This document shows, one piece after another, positions 32,374 through 44,542 of a stretch of DNA of 64,000 bases. The translations under genes were made by a program, and so were the position numbers. Each line of letters starts with the position of its first letter. The stretch's first letter is position 1. The notes beneath the pieces are model-generated. The model ran no database searches and had not been told where the DNA came from. It was given only the letters and a program-made list of their open reading frames with translations. Source of the DNA: Serpula lacrymans var. lacrymans S7.9 (taxonomy: Eukaryota; Basidiomycota; Agaricomycetes; Boletales; Serpulaceae); assembly GCF_000218685.1 (NCBI RefSeq), contig NW_006763290.1, forward strand, positions 1,421,329 to 1,485,328, written 5' to 3'.

Positions 32374-35300
32374 ATGGCCGGACTCTCAAGCTGTTGTTTT
32401 CTCTATCAGGTAAGCCTGAATTGGTTCTTTCTTTGGATGCAGCTTCACCACTTCTTGTTCTCTGATTGCTACTAGGATTTTTCTACTGTTACAAGTTCCA
32501 AAACTTTATAAATGCAGGCCTTCAAGTTATTTGCACTGGCTATGACTGATGAAGGCCCTGGCATGCACCAACGAGAATCTAAACTGTGGAATCCTTGCTC
32601 TAAGGTCCAAGCCAACATCAATGGTCAGATTTTCACAAGCACATCCCCTTGCCCTGACACAATGGAAGATCTTTCTGAGAGTCTCAGTTGTTTGTTCCTA
32701 TCAGATTGCTCCCCTCATCATCCTGTATCAGAAAAAGTGTGCCGTGAACCTTGTCACAAAGATAAGCAGCATGCCAACCATAAACTCCCCAAACTCCCAT
32801 GCAGAAATATACAAAAAAAGGAGAGGAATAGAGCAACAAAACTGACAGCCAAAACTCTAAACATAATCAAATCCCATGTACACAATCTTAGTAAAATGAT
32901 GGGAGCTCAACAATCTGTTGATCTGTTTTGCAAAATAGAGGAAAAGTTGGCAGCTCTCCGCAGATCCTTTGAAGAGGTGAATTGGGATGTGGAGTTGATC
33001 CGACAACTGAAGAAGGAAGTTGATGGGGACTTGGTTGTGCTAGAAGGACAGTTAGCTAAAATGCATAGCAATATGCGAATTGAGGATCACAATCCCTTGA
33101 ATTATGATTGTGGTGAGTTATCTATGCCCAACTTGAGTTGTTCTGTCTGGTTTACCAAACTGTCCTGTTAAGGATATGAATATGAGCGACATCTAGACCG
33201 TTGCAATGAGAACGCACAAATCACCACATTCTTAGTGGTCGTTTGCAGTGTTTTGGTTGGTGTTGCACGGTGGGCTGGCAATTTGCTCATTGCTATGTTG
33301 CACCTTATTCTCCGGATGGCTTGAATGGACCAAGACGGCTCTTTGGATGCAGCACATGATCAAATATCAATATAGCACTATTGTGATTCAATCTAGAGGA
33401 TCAAACTACCACTTACACTGTCTGCCCTTCATATAACTATGTCTACAAAGATGCTCAATTGCCTGGATCTTCCAGAGACCAGTACCCTGCAAAGTGCACA
33501 AACAGACCAAAATCAGATTCGGACATCTGTAACGCTATCCTTCTTCAAGAAAATGAACCCTACAAAATCTTTGTATATCATCATTTTTTTGACTATTCGA
33601 GTGATTTGTTATCTCAAGAAGACCTACAGATACAAATGGATGCATCATGCAACAAACTCAAGGCTAATCTACATACACCGCCCAAATTTGTCACAAATGT
33701 CTTCCATGCCAACTTTATTTGGACCTTCAAAGGACCAGAGCCTAGTGTACCATTCATTGATAGAGGACATGAAAGATGGTATCTATTTTCAATTAACATA
33801 GACTTTTTCAACAATGAAGGGCTCAACACCCGTGGAGCCTCTATATCTTGTGGAATAATATCCTGCACCTGCCTAAATCTTCCAGCTGATATTTGTTAAG
33901 CCCGAGTACATGTAACTTGCAGGTATTATACCCGGGCTACACAAACCCCCCCCTTAAGCAACTCAACCACTTTCTCTAACCCTTAATAGACGATATGGTC
34001 ACTTACTGGAATTGAGGTGTTCACTTTTCCTGCACTGCAGCACCACCACATGGTAAAACAACATGCAGCGCTGTATGTAATCTTCCAGCAGCTCAAAAAA
34101 TATCTTAGCTCAGAGGAACAACCAGTCACCACTTTTGTACTGTATGCCATTGCTCCCACAAGTCTACACTCTTGAGAACTGGTTTCAGTCACCCTGACTG
34201 GTGGGCGCCCACATAATAAGGACAAAATATGAAAGCTTGCAGAAGCTTGGAGGGATGCTGACCCAATGCATTGTCTCCTTGAAGGACTGGCTCAGCTACA
34301 TTCACGTGAAGTGCTTTGCTTGTCCTCACAAAGGAGTCTGCTTTCACACCTTCCAAGGTTATACCTGCTTTTTAGCATGATTTCACTCAAGTCAATCCAG
34401 ACAATCCAAGTTGGCTGAGGAAGAAATAGGTCAAGCAAGTCCAAGATATCCACAATCTTGTGTGCCGACCAGTGGAGGAAAAAACACCAACCAATTATAA
34501 AATAGCGATAGATAGTTTACAAGGCCGCCTGATGGCTAAAACCTTGAGCACTTTGGCCTTTGTAGGGAACAACCTTCAGCTGGTGCCAGTCACCAAAACC
34601 AGCAAAATGAAGAAGATTTGGGAAAAATACATAGTTTCCTGGGTAGGCTTGATCTCTGCTCTCATATTTGATCAATACTAACTTCTTCATTCAGCGGGCA
34701 TAAAAGCCCAGAGTATCTCATGAGCCACAACCCCTGAAGGCATCATCCCTGGAAGTTCTGCAACACATACGGGATGCCATCAAGAACACTTCTGTCCCAT
34801 CATGGATTGGCTCTGTACCTTGTAATTTTGGTAATCCCACTGCTGGTTCTCTGAAAGCGGACAAGTGGTGTACCATGATCACAATATACATCCCAATTGC
34901 CCTCGTTAGTCTATGGGAACACTCTTCACCTGATGTCTCCCACCAATATTGTCATGTGTTGGATCACACTATGCACATAGTATGTGGACAATGACAAGAT
35001 CACAAGCACTAGCATACCGAGAGCATATGGCTTCACATGTTTTACAGTTAACTGAATTATATCCCCACATCAATAACCATACAAATGGGCATATGACCCT
35101 TCATATTTACAACTTTCTGCTCCTCTTAAGACCTGTCCATTTCTGGTGGTGTTTCCCATTTGAGCATCTCATTGGTATCCTCCAGCGGCTTCCGAACAAT
35201 CACAAATTTGGCAACTTGGAATCAATGTTCTCACACACTTCCAACAAAGCAGGGAAGCTCAAGCACTGGGTAGCCCACATCGATTGGCCCCCAGCCATCA

Positions 35301-35443
35301 GAAAATGTAAACTCCTACTTGATAAATGGTATAAATGGCCTGGGAGGGAATACTATGAAAATGATGTTCGCTCTGACAATGTCTGCCAGACTCAGGGGAA
35401 CAAAGGTGTACTGGTCCCTTTGGATATGTTGCAGGTGGTCTGA
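32374..35443 (+). pseudogene. tnp2-type (CMC/EnSpm) transposase, decayed
   Basis: ATG at 32374; intron 32410-32517; exon with KERNRATKLTAKTLNIIKSH and a coiled-coil-like DLFCKIEEKLAALRRSFEEV; intron 33113-33172. Next comes a hydrophobic block (FLVVVCSVLVGVARWAGN). About 33540-33890 gives FVYHHFFDYSSDLLSQEDLQ, PPKFVTNVFHANFIWTFKGP and NIDFFNNEGLNTRGASISCG with CLNLPADI, all conserved in Agaricomycete tnp2-like proteins. After a frameshift LAGIIPGLHKPP follows. The 3' part (34949-35443) carries LYPHINNHTNGHMTLHIYNF and RPVHFWWCFPFEHLIGILQR. Many stops and frame changes lie between 33900 and 34950. The enzyme would be a cut-and-paste transposase; this copy is inactive. Confidence 0.75.
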
Positions 35444-36265
35444 GGGTACTATGCTATTTTGCACGCACACTTTTGATTGAGTCGCAGTATGTTTGCTTGG
35501 TCATTGACTCACCTAGGTAATAGCCAGGTATTATTTTACCCCACCGGAAGCAGGTGTAAACCTCTGGTACCTGGAAATATAAGATATTTTCAGCCCTCTA
35601 GGCCAAGGCAAGGTACAGCTTGCCATTCAGCAGCACCTTCTGGCTCCTACTAGCACAGTAGATCCATTTCTATGGTACCCTCATTTCCCTGCAGCTTTAT
35701 ACTCACCTCTTCTGGTTCCTACACTCAAAGCAGTTGACCTTGATTGGGTCATGTGTCAGTATGCGTGTTGGCAAATGACCCCCAATACAGTCGTGATTGT
35801 GTCCCTTTCTCATGTAAATATCTCTCTTTCATTTCATTTCTTACTATTCATTTGACACATTTGTTATGGGATTAATGGCTCGCCCAACAAGTGGGCAGTT
35901 CGGGGGCAACAAGCGGGCGACCATCGGGCAATGTATTTCACGACTGACTAAAGACCTATTTTTCATTTACATTTTCGAAACACTCAAAATTGTTCCCTCA
36001 AAAATTTTGGCTGAAATAAGTAATCTGTATTGTGTCATGCTATGTACCCAAAATGTCCAATTTTGGAATGTCGAAATGTTCAATAAAATTATTATTATTC
36101 GCAATTACTTTTGTATCCCTCGACATTTCTAGTTTAACCCATTAAGGAAATAAGTATTATATTTATTATATATCCATAGCAAATGAAATTTGTAATGTAA
36201 GGTAGTTCAAATGTTGATCCAAATATCAAAATTTCCAACGCATTTTGACAAACATTTCGGAGCAA
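35444..36265. other. AT-rich intergenic DNA, no gene recognised
   Basis: Only chance frames. The last ~100 nt may be the 3' untranslated region of the PPR-type gene. Confidence 0.5.
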
Positions 36266-38104
36266 TTAAATTCTCCTCACTGTGAAGTGCCTTTGCTCAT
36301 TGCTACATGCTCTGACCTGGTCAGACTGGATGGGGAGTCTCGGGCCGCCGCCTGCTCTCTCCCTTGCTGCAGCCTCCTCCTCACCAGCTACACGATCAAT
36401 TCTTTGTTTTAGCTTCGTCCACCTGCGGTTCTCGGTTCCCTTGTGGGCATATTTCCTTAACCTTAGTCTTCTCGGAGGCCTTAGTTGCGGTAGTCCTCCA
36501 CCAACTACCTCCATCTCTGTATACCATAAGCTCTCCAAATGTTTCCTCTGTTTTTCGCTCGCCATCATTTCATCAACAATGTCAAAGCGGCCTTCCTTGA
36601 GAGCTAGGATGGCAACACGTCTCCTAACCATACTAGACTCCATTTTAGCACCCCACCGTTTCTTCCAAGAGTCCAAGAAGGCTTTAGCGAATGTCCCGCA
36701 TTTCTTGGTGTATCGTAAGCTGCGTAAGAGGAGAAATACAGTCATAGATGTTGGTTGTATTCCGTGTGCCAGCAAAAGACTGTTGACTACACCCCGCAAG
36801 GCAAAATGACCCTCCAGATTTGAGATGGGAGGGCCAACGATGACGTGCAGGTGCACTATGTTTAGGGCAACACGATGCCTAACACCAATCAGTGGTCGAG
36901 GTAGTGACTGTAAATAAGTCTCCGTGATATCTAGTGCATCTCTACCGCGACCCAAGCGTAGCATCGCGCTGACAACCGAGTAAACTGCTCTTGCCCACAA
37001 CTGGGTGGCTGGGAGATGGTTCACGAGCATACGATAACGTGCAAAGTCACGTTCCAGAGAAATCGTGTTCGCGCAATTTCGTAGCACTGAGAAAGCGGAT
37101 CTTGAAGGGATATTAGCATGCCCAGCCCACCGTTTCTGTGCCTTGGTGCACTGACGTGTGGAGCCTCTTTTTGGAGTGCCAAAGAACTCTAGCCATATCG
37201 GAAGTAGTAGGCGTTGATTGTAGGCTTTGTATGAGCTCACAGCCCAGGTTTGGCTCGCGACGATCCTATTTACACGATGCCAGGCCTCTTCCCACTGTCC
37301 TGTTCTCACCAGCCACCTGACACTCAATTTCCAGGTTTCTAGGTTCCCTTGGACGCCTTCTGCACGCATCGTACTGAAAAGCTGCCACGCAGTACCGAGA
37401 GATGCATGCCGTAGTGCTAGTCTGATGAGGAGATTATAAGAACGTGTGGAGCGAAGGGCCGAGGATGTGCACGGCGGGAAGGAGTGGTATTTGATTGCAG
37501 CGGAAAGGGGTGACTGTTGACACGAAGATATCACGAGAAGATTTTGATAAAATGAAAGAGGTGATGCCTGAGCAAACAAGAAACGTTGTTGTACAGTTTT
37601 TAGCGTGTCGGGTGGGACCCACGTAAGAGGGAGGCAGGATGAGAAATGATGTTCGTAGGATATATATGAACGACCAGGGTCTTCCCATTTCATGTCATAT
37701 TCCAGCAGTGAGTTTGGGTTTATGGAAGAGACTCCGACAGTAGGCGCTTTTATTCGCGATCGCGCTCTAATGGCTTGACGATGAATGGAAGAGGCATGAA
37801 CTGACCCACGGGTGGTAGATGATGCACAACGGTGCCAGGCCCGATATGCAGCATCTGGTAACGTGCCTGTAAGGTGTGACGGTACAGCTAGACAGTGAAA
37901 CGTGGTAGTGATGAAAAGCGAGCAGGCATAATGAAGCATGCATGAGTTTGGGTAAGAGATAGTAGTGCTACTCAGAAAGGGTCCAGCTAGGTTCATACGA
38001 GTTGCACTCGTCGCAGCTTTGCGCCAGGTGCACCCTGATGCCACAAAAACCATGCGAGCGAACCCAAGCGAAATAACCGACGCAACGTGGCTTGCACACC
38101 GCAT
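36266..38104 (-). CDS. Pentatricopeptide (PPR)-like protein, probably mitochondrial
   Basis: Single open frame of 612 codons from the ATG at 38102-38104 to TAA at 36266-36268. The frame is also open 18 codons upstream but without ATG. A PPR-like helical hairpin reads RSYNLLIRLALRHASLGTAW with QLFSTMRAEGVQGNLETWKL. A second weaker helical stretch holds VVSAMLRLGRGRDALDITET. The N-terminus (MRCASHVASVISLGFARMV) has Arg, Ser and Ala and no acidic residues, as in mitochondrial presequences. The C-terminus is Arg/Lys-rich (PPRRLRLRKYAHKG). By family knowledge such proteins act on organellar RNA. It is the longest uninterrupted ORF of the window and clearly richer in CpG than its surroundings. No intron was seen. 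Its 5' end is duplicated in decayed form at 38.77 kb. Confidence 0.8.
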   Translation of the reverse strand: MRCASHVASVISLGFARMVFVASGCTWRKAATSATRMNLAGPFLSSTTISYPNSCMLHYACSLFITTTFHCLAVPSHLTGTLPDAAYRAWHRCASSTTRGSVHASSIHRQAIRARSRIKAPTVGVSSINPNSLLEYDMKWEDPGRSYISYEHHFSSCLPLTWVPPDTLKTVQQRFLFAQASPLSFYQNLLVISSCQQSPLSAAIKYHSFPPCTSSALRSTRSYNLLIRLALRHASLGTAWQLFSTMRAEGVQGNLETWKLSVRWLVRTGQWEEAWHRVNRIVASQTWAVSSYKAYNQRLLLPIWLEFFGTPKRGSTRQCTKAQKRWAGHANIPSRSAFSVLRNCANTISLERDFARYRMLVNHLPATQLWARAVYSVVSAMLRLGRGRDALDITETYLQSLPRPLIGVRHRVALNIVHLHVIVGPPISNLEGHFALRGVVNSLLLAHGIQPTSMTVFLLLRSLRYTKKCGTFAKAFLDSWKKRWGAKMESSMVRRRVAILALKEGRFDIVDEMMASEKQRKHLESLWYTEMEVVGGGLPQLRPPRRLRLRKYAHKGTENRRWTKLKQRIDRVAGEEEAAARERAGGGPRLPIQSDQVRACSNEQRHFTVRRI

Positions 38105-38330
38105 TTGGGACCACTGTCCCCTTCGTTTTAGACGAGGTCCAGCCCGTGGCTCTGTCACTGGTGCGATGTTTTTGCTATATGATAAATAATAATAATAGTA
38201 TTGTTAAGTGATCAAAATGTTTAGTCAGTGAACTTATGCTGTCTGTAATGTATGTTAAGTCTTTGAATCCTATGATGCATGTTTGACTTGCTGTTCCATT
38301 GTTGAATGTTCTTATAAGCCTGCCCTAAAC
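38030..38330. repeat. Duplicated segment, parent copy (PPR gene 5' end and flank)
   Basis: The part 38035-38135 lies across the start of the PPR-like gene. The flank from 38197 (GTTAAGTGATCAAAATG...) is repeated twice downstream. Confidence 0.75.
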
Positions 38331-38587
38331 TTGTGCACAGTATACTGAATTCAAGCAAAAGAGACTCCAGAAATGGTAAAGGATGATAATATGGTCTGAT
38401 AACAAAACACTTTAGTAAAAAGGGTGAGAATTGGGGAAAAATCTACTTGCCAGTCACGGATAAAGCCAGTCAGAATTATGGGATACACCACATTGACAGT
38501 ACATCTGTTATTTGAACCATGTGAAAATAGCACTTTTATTCTCTCTCCTGACGTGCGGTAAGACAATGCAACATAAAGTTGCCCATG

Positions 38588-38720
38588 TGAGTAATAATAT
38601 TATAGTTAAGTGATCAAAATATTGTGAAGTCAGAAGTCAATGAATTTGTGCTGTCTGTAAAGTATTGTTATGTCCTATATGCATGTTTGACTTGCTGCTC
38701 AGTTGTTCTTAATAAGTGTA
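38588..38720. repeat. Second copy of the flank repeat
   Basis: Matches 38197-38330 from GTTAAGTGATCAAAATATTG through GCATGTTTGACTTGCTG. It continues into a tail that recurs at 44100-44215. Confidence 0.7.
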
Positions 38721-38764
38721 AAAAGTTTTCAATGTGGCTACAATTTTCACTGTGTTCACTACTG

Positions 38765-38985
38765 CTGTTCCTATGTTGCCACAAAAACCACGTGAATGAA
38801 CCTAAGCACAATAACCGATGCAACATGGCTTACACATAGCATTTGGGACCACTGTCCCCTTTGTTTTAGATAATATAGTTAAGTGGTCAAAGTTTTGCTA
38901 AGTCAGAAGTCAGTGAACTTGTGCTGTGTGTAAAGGTCTGTAAAGTATTGTTAAATGTTTGCCTGCTCAGTCATTAAATCCCAGT
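38765..38985. repeat. Decayed duplicate of the PPR gene 5' end plus flank
   Basis: 38770-38870 aligns with 38035-38135. Most CpG of the parent are TpG or CpA here. The flank repeat follows at once (GTTAAGTGGTCAAAG). There is no open frame. Confidence 0.75.
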
Positions 38986-39119
38986 CAAAATAACAAAATA
39001 GCTAAAATTTTGTACTATTTGTACCATTTATATCCATAAAAAAACAATTAAAAAACAATTTCACGCAGTTACAGTCAGTAGTCTAGAACCTGACATCAGT
39101 CCATTGTTCCAACTCGACC

Positions 39120-39175
39120 AGACACAAGATAACAGAATATAGTGTGATTGTGCTGCACTCTGTTATCTTGTGTCT
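39120..39175. repeat. Perfect 17-bp stem hairpin
   Basis: AGACACAAGATAACAGA at 39120-39136 and its exact reverse complement at 39159-39175, with a 22-nt loop. It lies in non-coding DNA between the PPR flank repeats and the next transposase; role unknown. Confidence 0.85.
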
Positions 39176-39690
39176 TGCATATCAATGGCCTCTATTCACC
39201 CTCATAAAGAATTCTATTGTGACTATTTCATTCAATACAAAGGCACACAATAGAAGGTTTCTGAGAAGACTTACTACAACCACAAGAAATATTGCAGCTT
39301 AATTATTTCTGAATCAATACAAAACACGATCAGAGAACACACCATCGCATTGGGATGGCAGCTACGAGAACAACCAGGATCATCTTTACCTACAAGGCAT
39401 CAAAGAAAGTGTAAACAAGTTAGACTTCAAGATGACCTGGGAGCAAATCATGATTCCTAAGCTAGAAATGGCGGTATTTACATGCACAAGGATACAGAAG
39501 TGTGTACTACTACTATTGCATTTTATTGTGTAAATATTTTTAACTCATTTCTATATTCTCACTAGCCTGTACACAACAATCAGGCTCAAAAAGACACAAA
39601 ATCAAATCAGGCTCAAAAAAACACAAAATCAAATCAAAATCACCCCTAGTCATCTCAAAGCACTCCTCAAGGTCCTCCTGCTCAAGATCC

Positions 39691-42400
39691 ACCACAAAAC
39701 CCCAAGAAATTCATCCAGTTGTGCAAGGACTTGATAAAAGCAACCTTGAAAGGCTTTTCAGCCTTAACAAACTAGACAACATCAAAATGACCATGTCCTT
39801 TATCAACACAATCAAGAATGAGACACTTGACAACCACCAAACAAACATGGATCCAGAAACAATACTATGTCTGTTATATCCCCCTGGAGCACCGTGCAAA
39901 CTTGAAGGCCCAGAGGAAAACTTTGTGATTGAGCTGTTCCTAGTAACAACAAGTACATCAAAATATATCTACAATAAAGTCCAGGACACTTACAATTGCA
40001 GGTATCCTTAAGATGAGGATCAAGTCCCCTCATATCATTGCATCAAATATTGCATAGCTGAACTCACAAGTGTCGAATCCATAATTCACAATATGTGTCC
40101 TAATTCATGTATTGCTTATATAGGCCCCTTCACCAATCTCAATAAATATTCCAAGTGCTTCACATCCTGTTATGATCAACAAATTCTCAAATGGAGCAAA
40201 GGAAAAAAACTAGTGTTGACCCAACAGTTCCATACCATGCCCATTGGATCCCAGATACAGGCACTTTGGTGAGATAAAACTAGTGCAGAAAATATGCGAC
40301 ATTATGAGAAAGCAATCGCAAAAATTGTCGAAGAGACCTGACACAGTGGTGGTGATTCTCCTAACAAATATTACAATTTTTCACTGGGAGCAACTGTTAC
40401 GATAACACAATTTTCGGACCTTCAAATTTTATTCTCCTCTTTAACTTTCCTTTGTAGTTTTCACACCCTGTGCCATGAGGCACTTTCCATTATTGTTCAA
40501 ACTCCACTTCTTGTTGCTGCACTGCCTTTTCTATTTTTAGATACAAGTTTCTCACACAGTGGAGCTGGTCACACGGGCTGTGCCCCATGACATCATCAGT
40601 CACTGCCTCCATCAACTGTACAATATACATGTACAAACAAACTGTAGTAGTATATATACCCCAATAGATCAAGAAGACTCCTCAGCGAGTCCTCCTGTTG
40701 TTTACCCATAACAAACTCGATCCTATCCTAAGGATAACCACTCCCCTCACTACCTTTACAGCTTTGTCTGAGTTGTGCGCCAGAGTATACAAACTCTTGG
40801 TTGTTACAGCAACTACATCTGTGCTGTGCAAGACAGCCACATTCAATCTGATGACACATTTTTGATGTTTTCTATGGACAGTGCTCAAAAGCAAACCATC
40901 TGACTGCTGGATGTACATGTGGATGATATTTGACATCTCTCCTGACAGACACTACAAAAAAAATATGTAATTCTGGGCTGTATCATCCCAGGGCCCAACA
41001 AACCAGTCAATATTAATTCATTCCTGTCTATAGGATTCCATCACTTATCAGCAATCCAAAAACAAGGTCTTTGTGTGTGGAATGCATCTCAAGGCTGCAT
41101 ATTTACCTCAAGGCCTTTTCTCACTTTTGCAACTGCAGATGGCCCGGAAATAGTCTATCTAAATGGCCTGGTAGGACACAATAAAAAGCATGGGTGTTGC
41201 CTGTCTTGTGGGCTTCAAAGGAAACCACAAGCCAGGAGGCACCCACTACTGTCCAGCTCTACTCAAACCATTAGGGAGTTATAACGTCAAAGAATGCAGT
41301 CATGATGACATAGATCCGCATGACCTGCCTGATTTGAATGACTCTCTGACTTTTTTTCCAGATATGTATTGCCAAGAACTTATCCAAATTATGCAAGCTT
41401 AAAATAGAATGCAATATTGAGAGCTCTGTCTTGACACTGGATTTAGCAGGCCAAGCATCTTTTTGGGTCTTCCATTAAGAAAAATCCCTGGCCTACCAAA
41501 CTTGTTTGAATCAGATATCATGCACTTGATATCCCTCAACATTCTGGACCTTTTAATTCCTTTTTGGCATGGAGCTTTCAAATGTGATGCTATGGATAAC
41601 AAACTTGATTAGATAGGCAGTTTTACAAGATGATATATAGACCCAACATGGCCAAGCAGTTGCTGATGCTGCACAACACCTCCCAGAATCCTTCAACCAC
41701 CTTCCTCAAGACCCAGCAAAAAAAATATCTAGCAGCTACAAATCTTGGGAATACATGCTCTACATTTATAGTCTTGCTCCTACATTGTCGTATAATATCT
41801 TACTATTTGCCTACTGGACCAGCTTCTGCAAGTTAATTTATGCTGTCTGATTGATGCGCCAGCATAAAATCAAATTACAAGATATCCTAGATGTGAGTAA
41901 ACTTTTAACTAAATTTGTTGTGGAGTTTGAGAAATTACACTACCAGAAAAAACTCTCTCTCCTTCATTTTTTACGCCCTGCAGTTCATTCTCTCCTACAC
42001 ATTGTCATTGCTTCCAAGTTTATTTGTGCGGGTCCAGCTATCTGTTCATCCCAATAGACCATGGAGCACATTATTGGCAACTTTGGACAGGAAATCCGGC
42101 AATATTCAAATCCATATGCCAACTTATCTCAGAGGGCCATCATCCGTGTGCAAGTCAATGCTCTGAAAGCATTTACTCCTGATCTTATCCTCCTCAAACT
42201 CTTTGCTATTGACCTCATTTTTATCTTTGTATACTGAAAACAGATCAATGTCTAATGTCTTTGCAGACTGATGTGACTGATTTTTCACCATTACCACAGC
42301 CATGATGATCTTGGAACGGGCACAATAGGACACAGCCTTCATATCTGCATAGTTTCCATGACTTTTAAGACCTTGGTCTAGGCACAAACACATGAAACCT
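39691..42400 (+). pseudogene. CMC/EnSpm-like transposase, decayed and split by a solo LTR
   Basis: Plus-strand blocks in order: KKFIQLCKDLIKATLKGFSA; CLLYPPGAPCKLEGPEENFV; YNKVQDTYNCRYP; IIHNMCPNSCIAYIGPF; FHTMPIGSQIQALW with TGA at 40270-40272 where Arg is expected; after the LTR, DDTFLMFSMDSAQ; GCIIPGPNKPVNINSFL; RPFLTFATADGPEIVYLNGL; GFSRPSIFLGLPLRKIPGLP; ESDIMHLISLNILDLLIPFW; VVEFEKLHYQKKLSLLHFL; and PYANLSQRAIIRVQVNALKA. I know this order from an abundant Agaricomycete transposase-like family. The coding line is interrupted by the solo LTR at 40395-40808, by stops (TAA near 40012, TAG near 42056) and by frameshifts. Confidence 0.75.
40395..40808 (+). repeat. Chromovirus solo LTR with perfect target duplication
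   Basis: 414 bp, TGTTACGATAACAC...GGTTGTTACA, in the reverse orientation to the copy at 50391. Flanked by GCAAC on both sides (40390-40394 and 40809-40813). It lies inside the CMC-like transposase, so it postdates that gene. Confidence 0.93.
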
Positions 42401-42796
42401 GCTTATGAACCCACTTACAAGTCCTGGTATGAATGGCTTTGGAAATATTTTCATTCTGATGTATTCTATGAGGACCAGGACAGATACATTCAATAGTCAA
42501 TATAATACCAGTATCCCTCAGATTCCATTGCACCTCCACCAACAAGTACTATAACATCTGGGGGGGGTCAAGGCCAACATAAACTTAATATTAGCTAAAT
42601 ACAAAGGTTTAAAGTACATCTAATCTAATCTCATCTTATCACATGCTAAAAATATATTCATGCAAAGGTTTCCCAAAACTCAAATTTTTGGACTGAGGAA
42701 GAATAGAAGGCTGTAACTGAAGCACAAAAAAACAAACCTGAGGATGTGGAACAACCTGCTAACCCTGGGAAGATTAGACACTCTTAAATTGCCCAA
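42401..42796. other. No gene recognised
   Basis: AT-rich; it may hold the 3' end of the preceding transposase. Confidence 0.4.
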
Positions 42797-43218
42797 GGTA
42801 TGAACATCAGGATGTTACATGTGGAAGATATTGATGGGGTGCCAATTGATGGGTTCCAGTTGCGTAATATTTGCCAATGGCTGCAAGAGTTTTTCATGGC
42901 CCTGAAGAAGGCAGGTACCACAAAAAATGGTCTGGAGCTGGCACAGTGAATCAAAATAAATGCTCCAAAGGGCTTCTGGCAGCATAGCCAGAGATGAGGT
43001 GGTGTAAAGTGAACTGGAGAATCCACAAGACCTGCTCAGAAACTTACTCAGGATGGTATAGATGGCAAAATGAGGGCAAATCCAAGGTTAAGACCAAAAA
43101 TAATGACAATAATGACAGTAAAAAATGCAAGTGCAATGATCTGGAATTGTCAGATGAATTTCCCATTGCTGATGATCACATAAGCAAGATTGAAAGGATA
43201 CCAATGATTGCAAATTAG
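42797..43218 (+). pseudogene. Fragment of an Agaricomycete repeat-family protein
   Basis: ATG at about 42799: MNIRMLHVEDIDGVPIDGFQ, then LRNICQWLQEFFMALKKAG, then TGA. The later part in another frame keeps a Trp/Lys-rich end (YSGWYRWQNEGKSK). The 'D(V/I)DG..IDG...R.I......F....K.....T' layout recalls a family common near Agaricomycete transposons; function unknown. Broken by stops. Confidence 0.4.
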
Positions 43219-44099
43219 TGATCAGCACCTTGGATCCTATCTACTCTACCAATTAAGGCAACCACATTAGTTCCTGAGGAAGTAGTCCTGAAGCTATTCA
43301 AACTACATCTGCTTGGCAGTCTGCAGGTAGTGCACCTGCATCACAGGCTCTCATAATCAGAGTGGAATATTCAGTTTTATTGATTCATTCTAGCTAACAT
43401 AGTTTACAGTTGATAAATCTATTAGCAAGCCTTTGTAGCAAGCTAATCAAGATGATGGCGACCATGTCATCCATTGATTCCAATTTGGTCAACTCAAGCA
43501 CCATTTTGTCAAAGGTTTCTGAGGCAGTAAAACCTAAGCTATCCAGAAGCAAAGTAAAAAAAGCCAAGCTCCTGACTGTGTTGTCTACCACTACTCCCAA
43601 GTGAGTGATATTTCTGTCTTTGTTAAAATACTCATAGTATATTCTTCTTTTCACAGAAATTTGTTCACTGAGGATTGGCCCAACAAGAATACTGGTGGAC
43701 TAAAATCCCATTTCAAGGCCTTTTTCAAATATTTACCCTTACAGGAGTGGACATGCTTTTTTTATCTAGACACTGGAAGCTAGTGTTCATGCCAAGCAAG
43801 GTTTACTTTTATTAGGATTGGTTATATTATAGAGGTATTATTTTTGTTTTGGCAGGACTTTTTCTAATTCACTCTCTTTTTTATTCTCTTTTGGTAAAAT
43901 TTGTTTGTTTGTTGTGCAATTTGTTTACTTTTGATGTAATTCTTTTTATCTCGGTTGCTTGTGCATTGCATTTCAGTAAGATTCAGTGTCTTTGTTTGTA
44001 ATTCAATTTTTTTTTAAAATTCAACAAGAATGGTTTTAAACATTGTTTCTATAATTCAATAAGTAAGAAATCAAATTGTTGGGGAAAATTGTGGTTTCC
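43219..44099. other. AT-rich, no gene recognised
   Basis: No motif seen; long T-rich runs from 43800 to 44030. Confidence 0.4.
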
Positions 44100-44215
44100 A
44101 ACTGGTGTTGAATGTTCTCATAAGCGTGAGCATGAGAATCTTCAATGTGCTACAATCTTCACTGCATTCATTACTACTGTACTACTGCACTGTTTCTGTG
44201 TTGCCACATAGTATA
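44100..44215. repeat. Dispersed copy of the 38.7-kb repeat tail
   Basis: Shares TTCAATGTG(G)CTACAAT(C/T)TTCACTG and TGTTGCCACA with 38700-38790. Diverged. Confidence 0.5.
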
Positions 44216-44542
44216 GTAATAACCTTCTGCCTTAGACAGGGCATTATTACCTGATAATATTACTATATAGATGGGGCCAGCAGAGTCTGGCGGAGTGTAC
44301 CAGCCGGGCCTTGATAGACATGATATTATTGTACCTGTCCTAGATGACCCGACTGGGTCACGGGACAACAAGTGGAGAAGAATGCAATAGGTTTCTGAGA
44401 TGAAGTGAGGTCTTACCTCTACTCTTGATAAATATCTGAGCTATTATTAAATCTTGACAATTCTGCCTTATAAGGTCCTGATAGTTTTGAGACATCCATG
44501 AGACATCTTTAGATATACATTTACATATAGCAATACATTTAT

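Noticed and set aside
36266..38158. Starting the PPR-like gene at 38158
   Set aside because: The codon there is GTG. The first ATG in frame is 38102-38104 and gives a presequence-like N-terminus.
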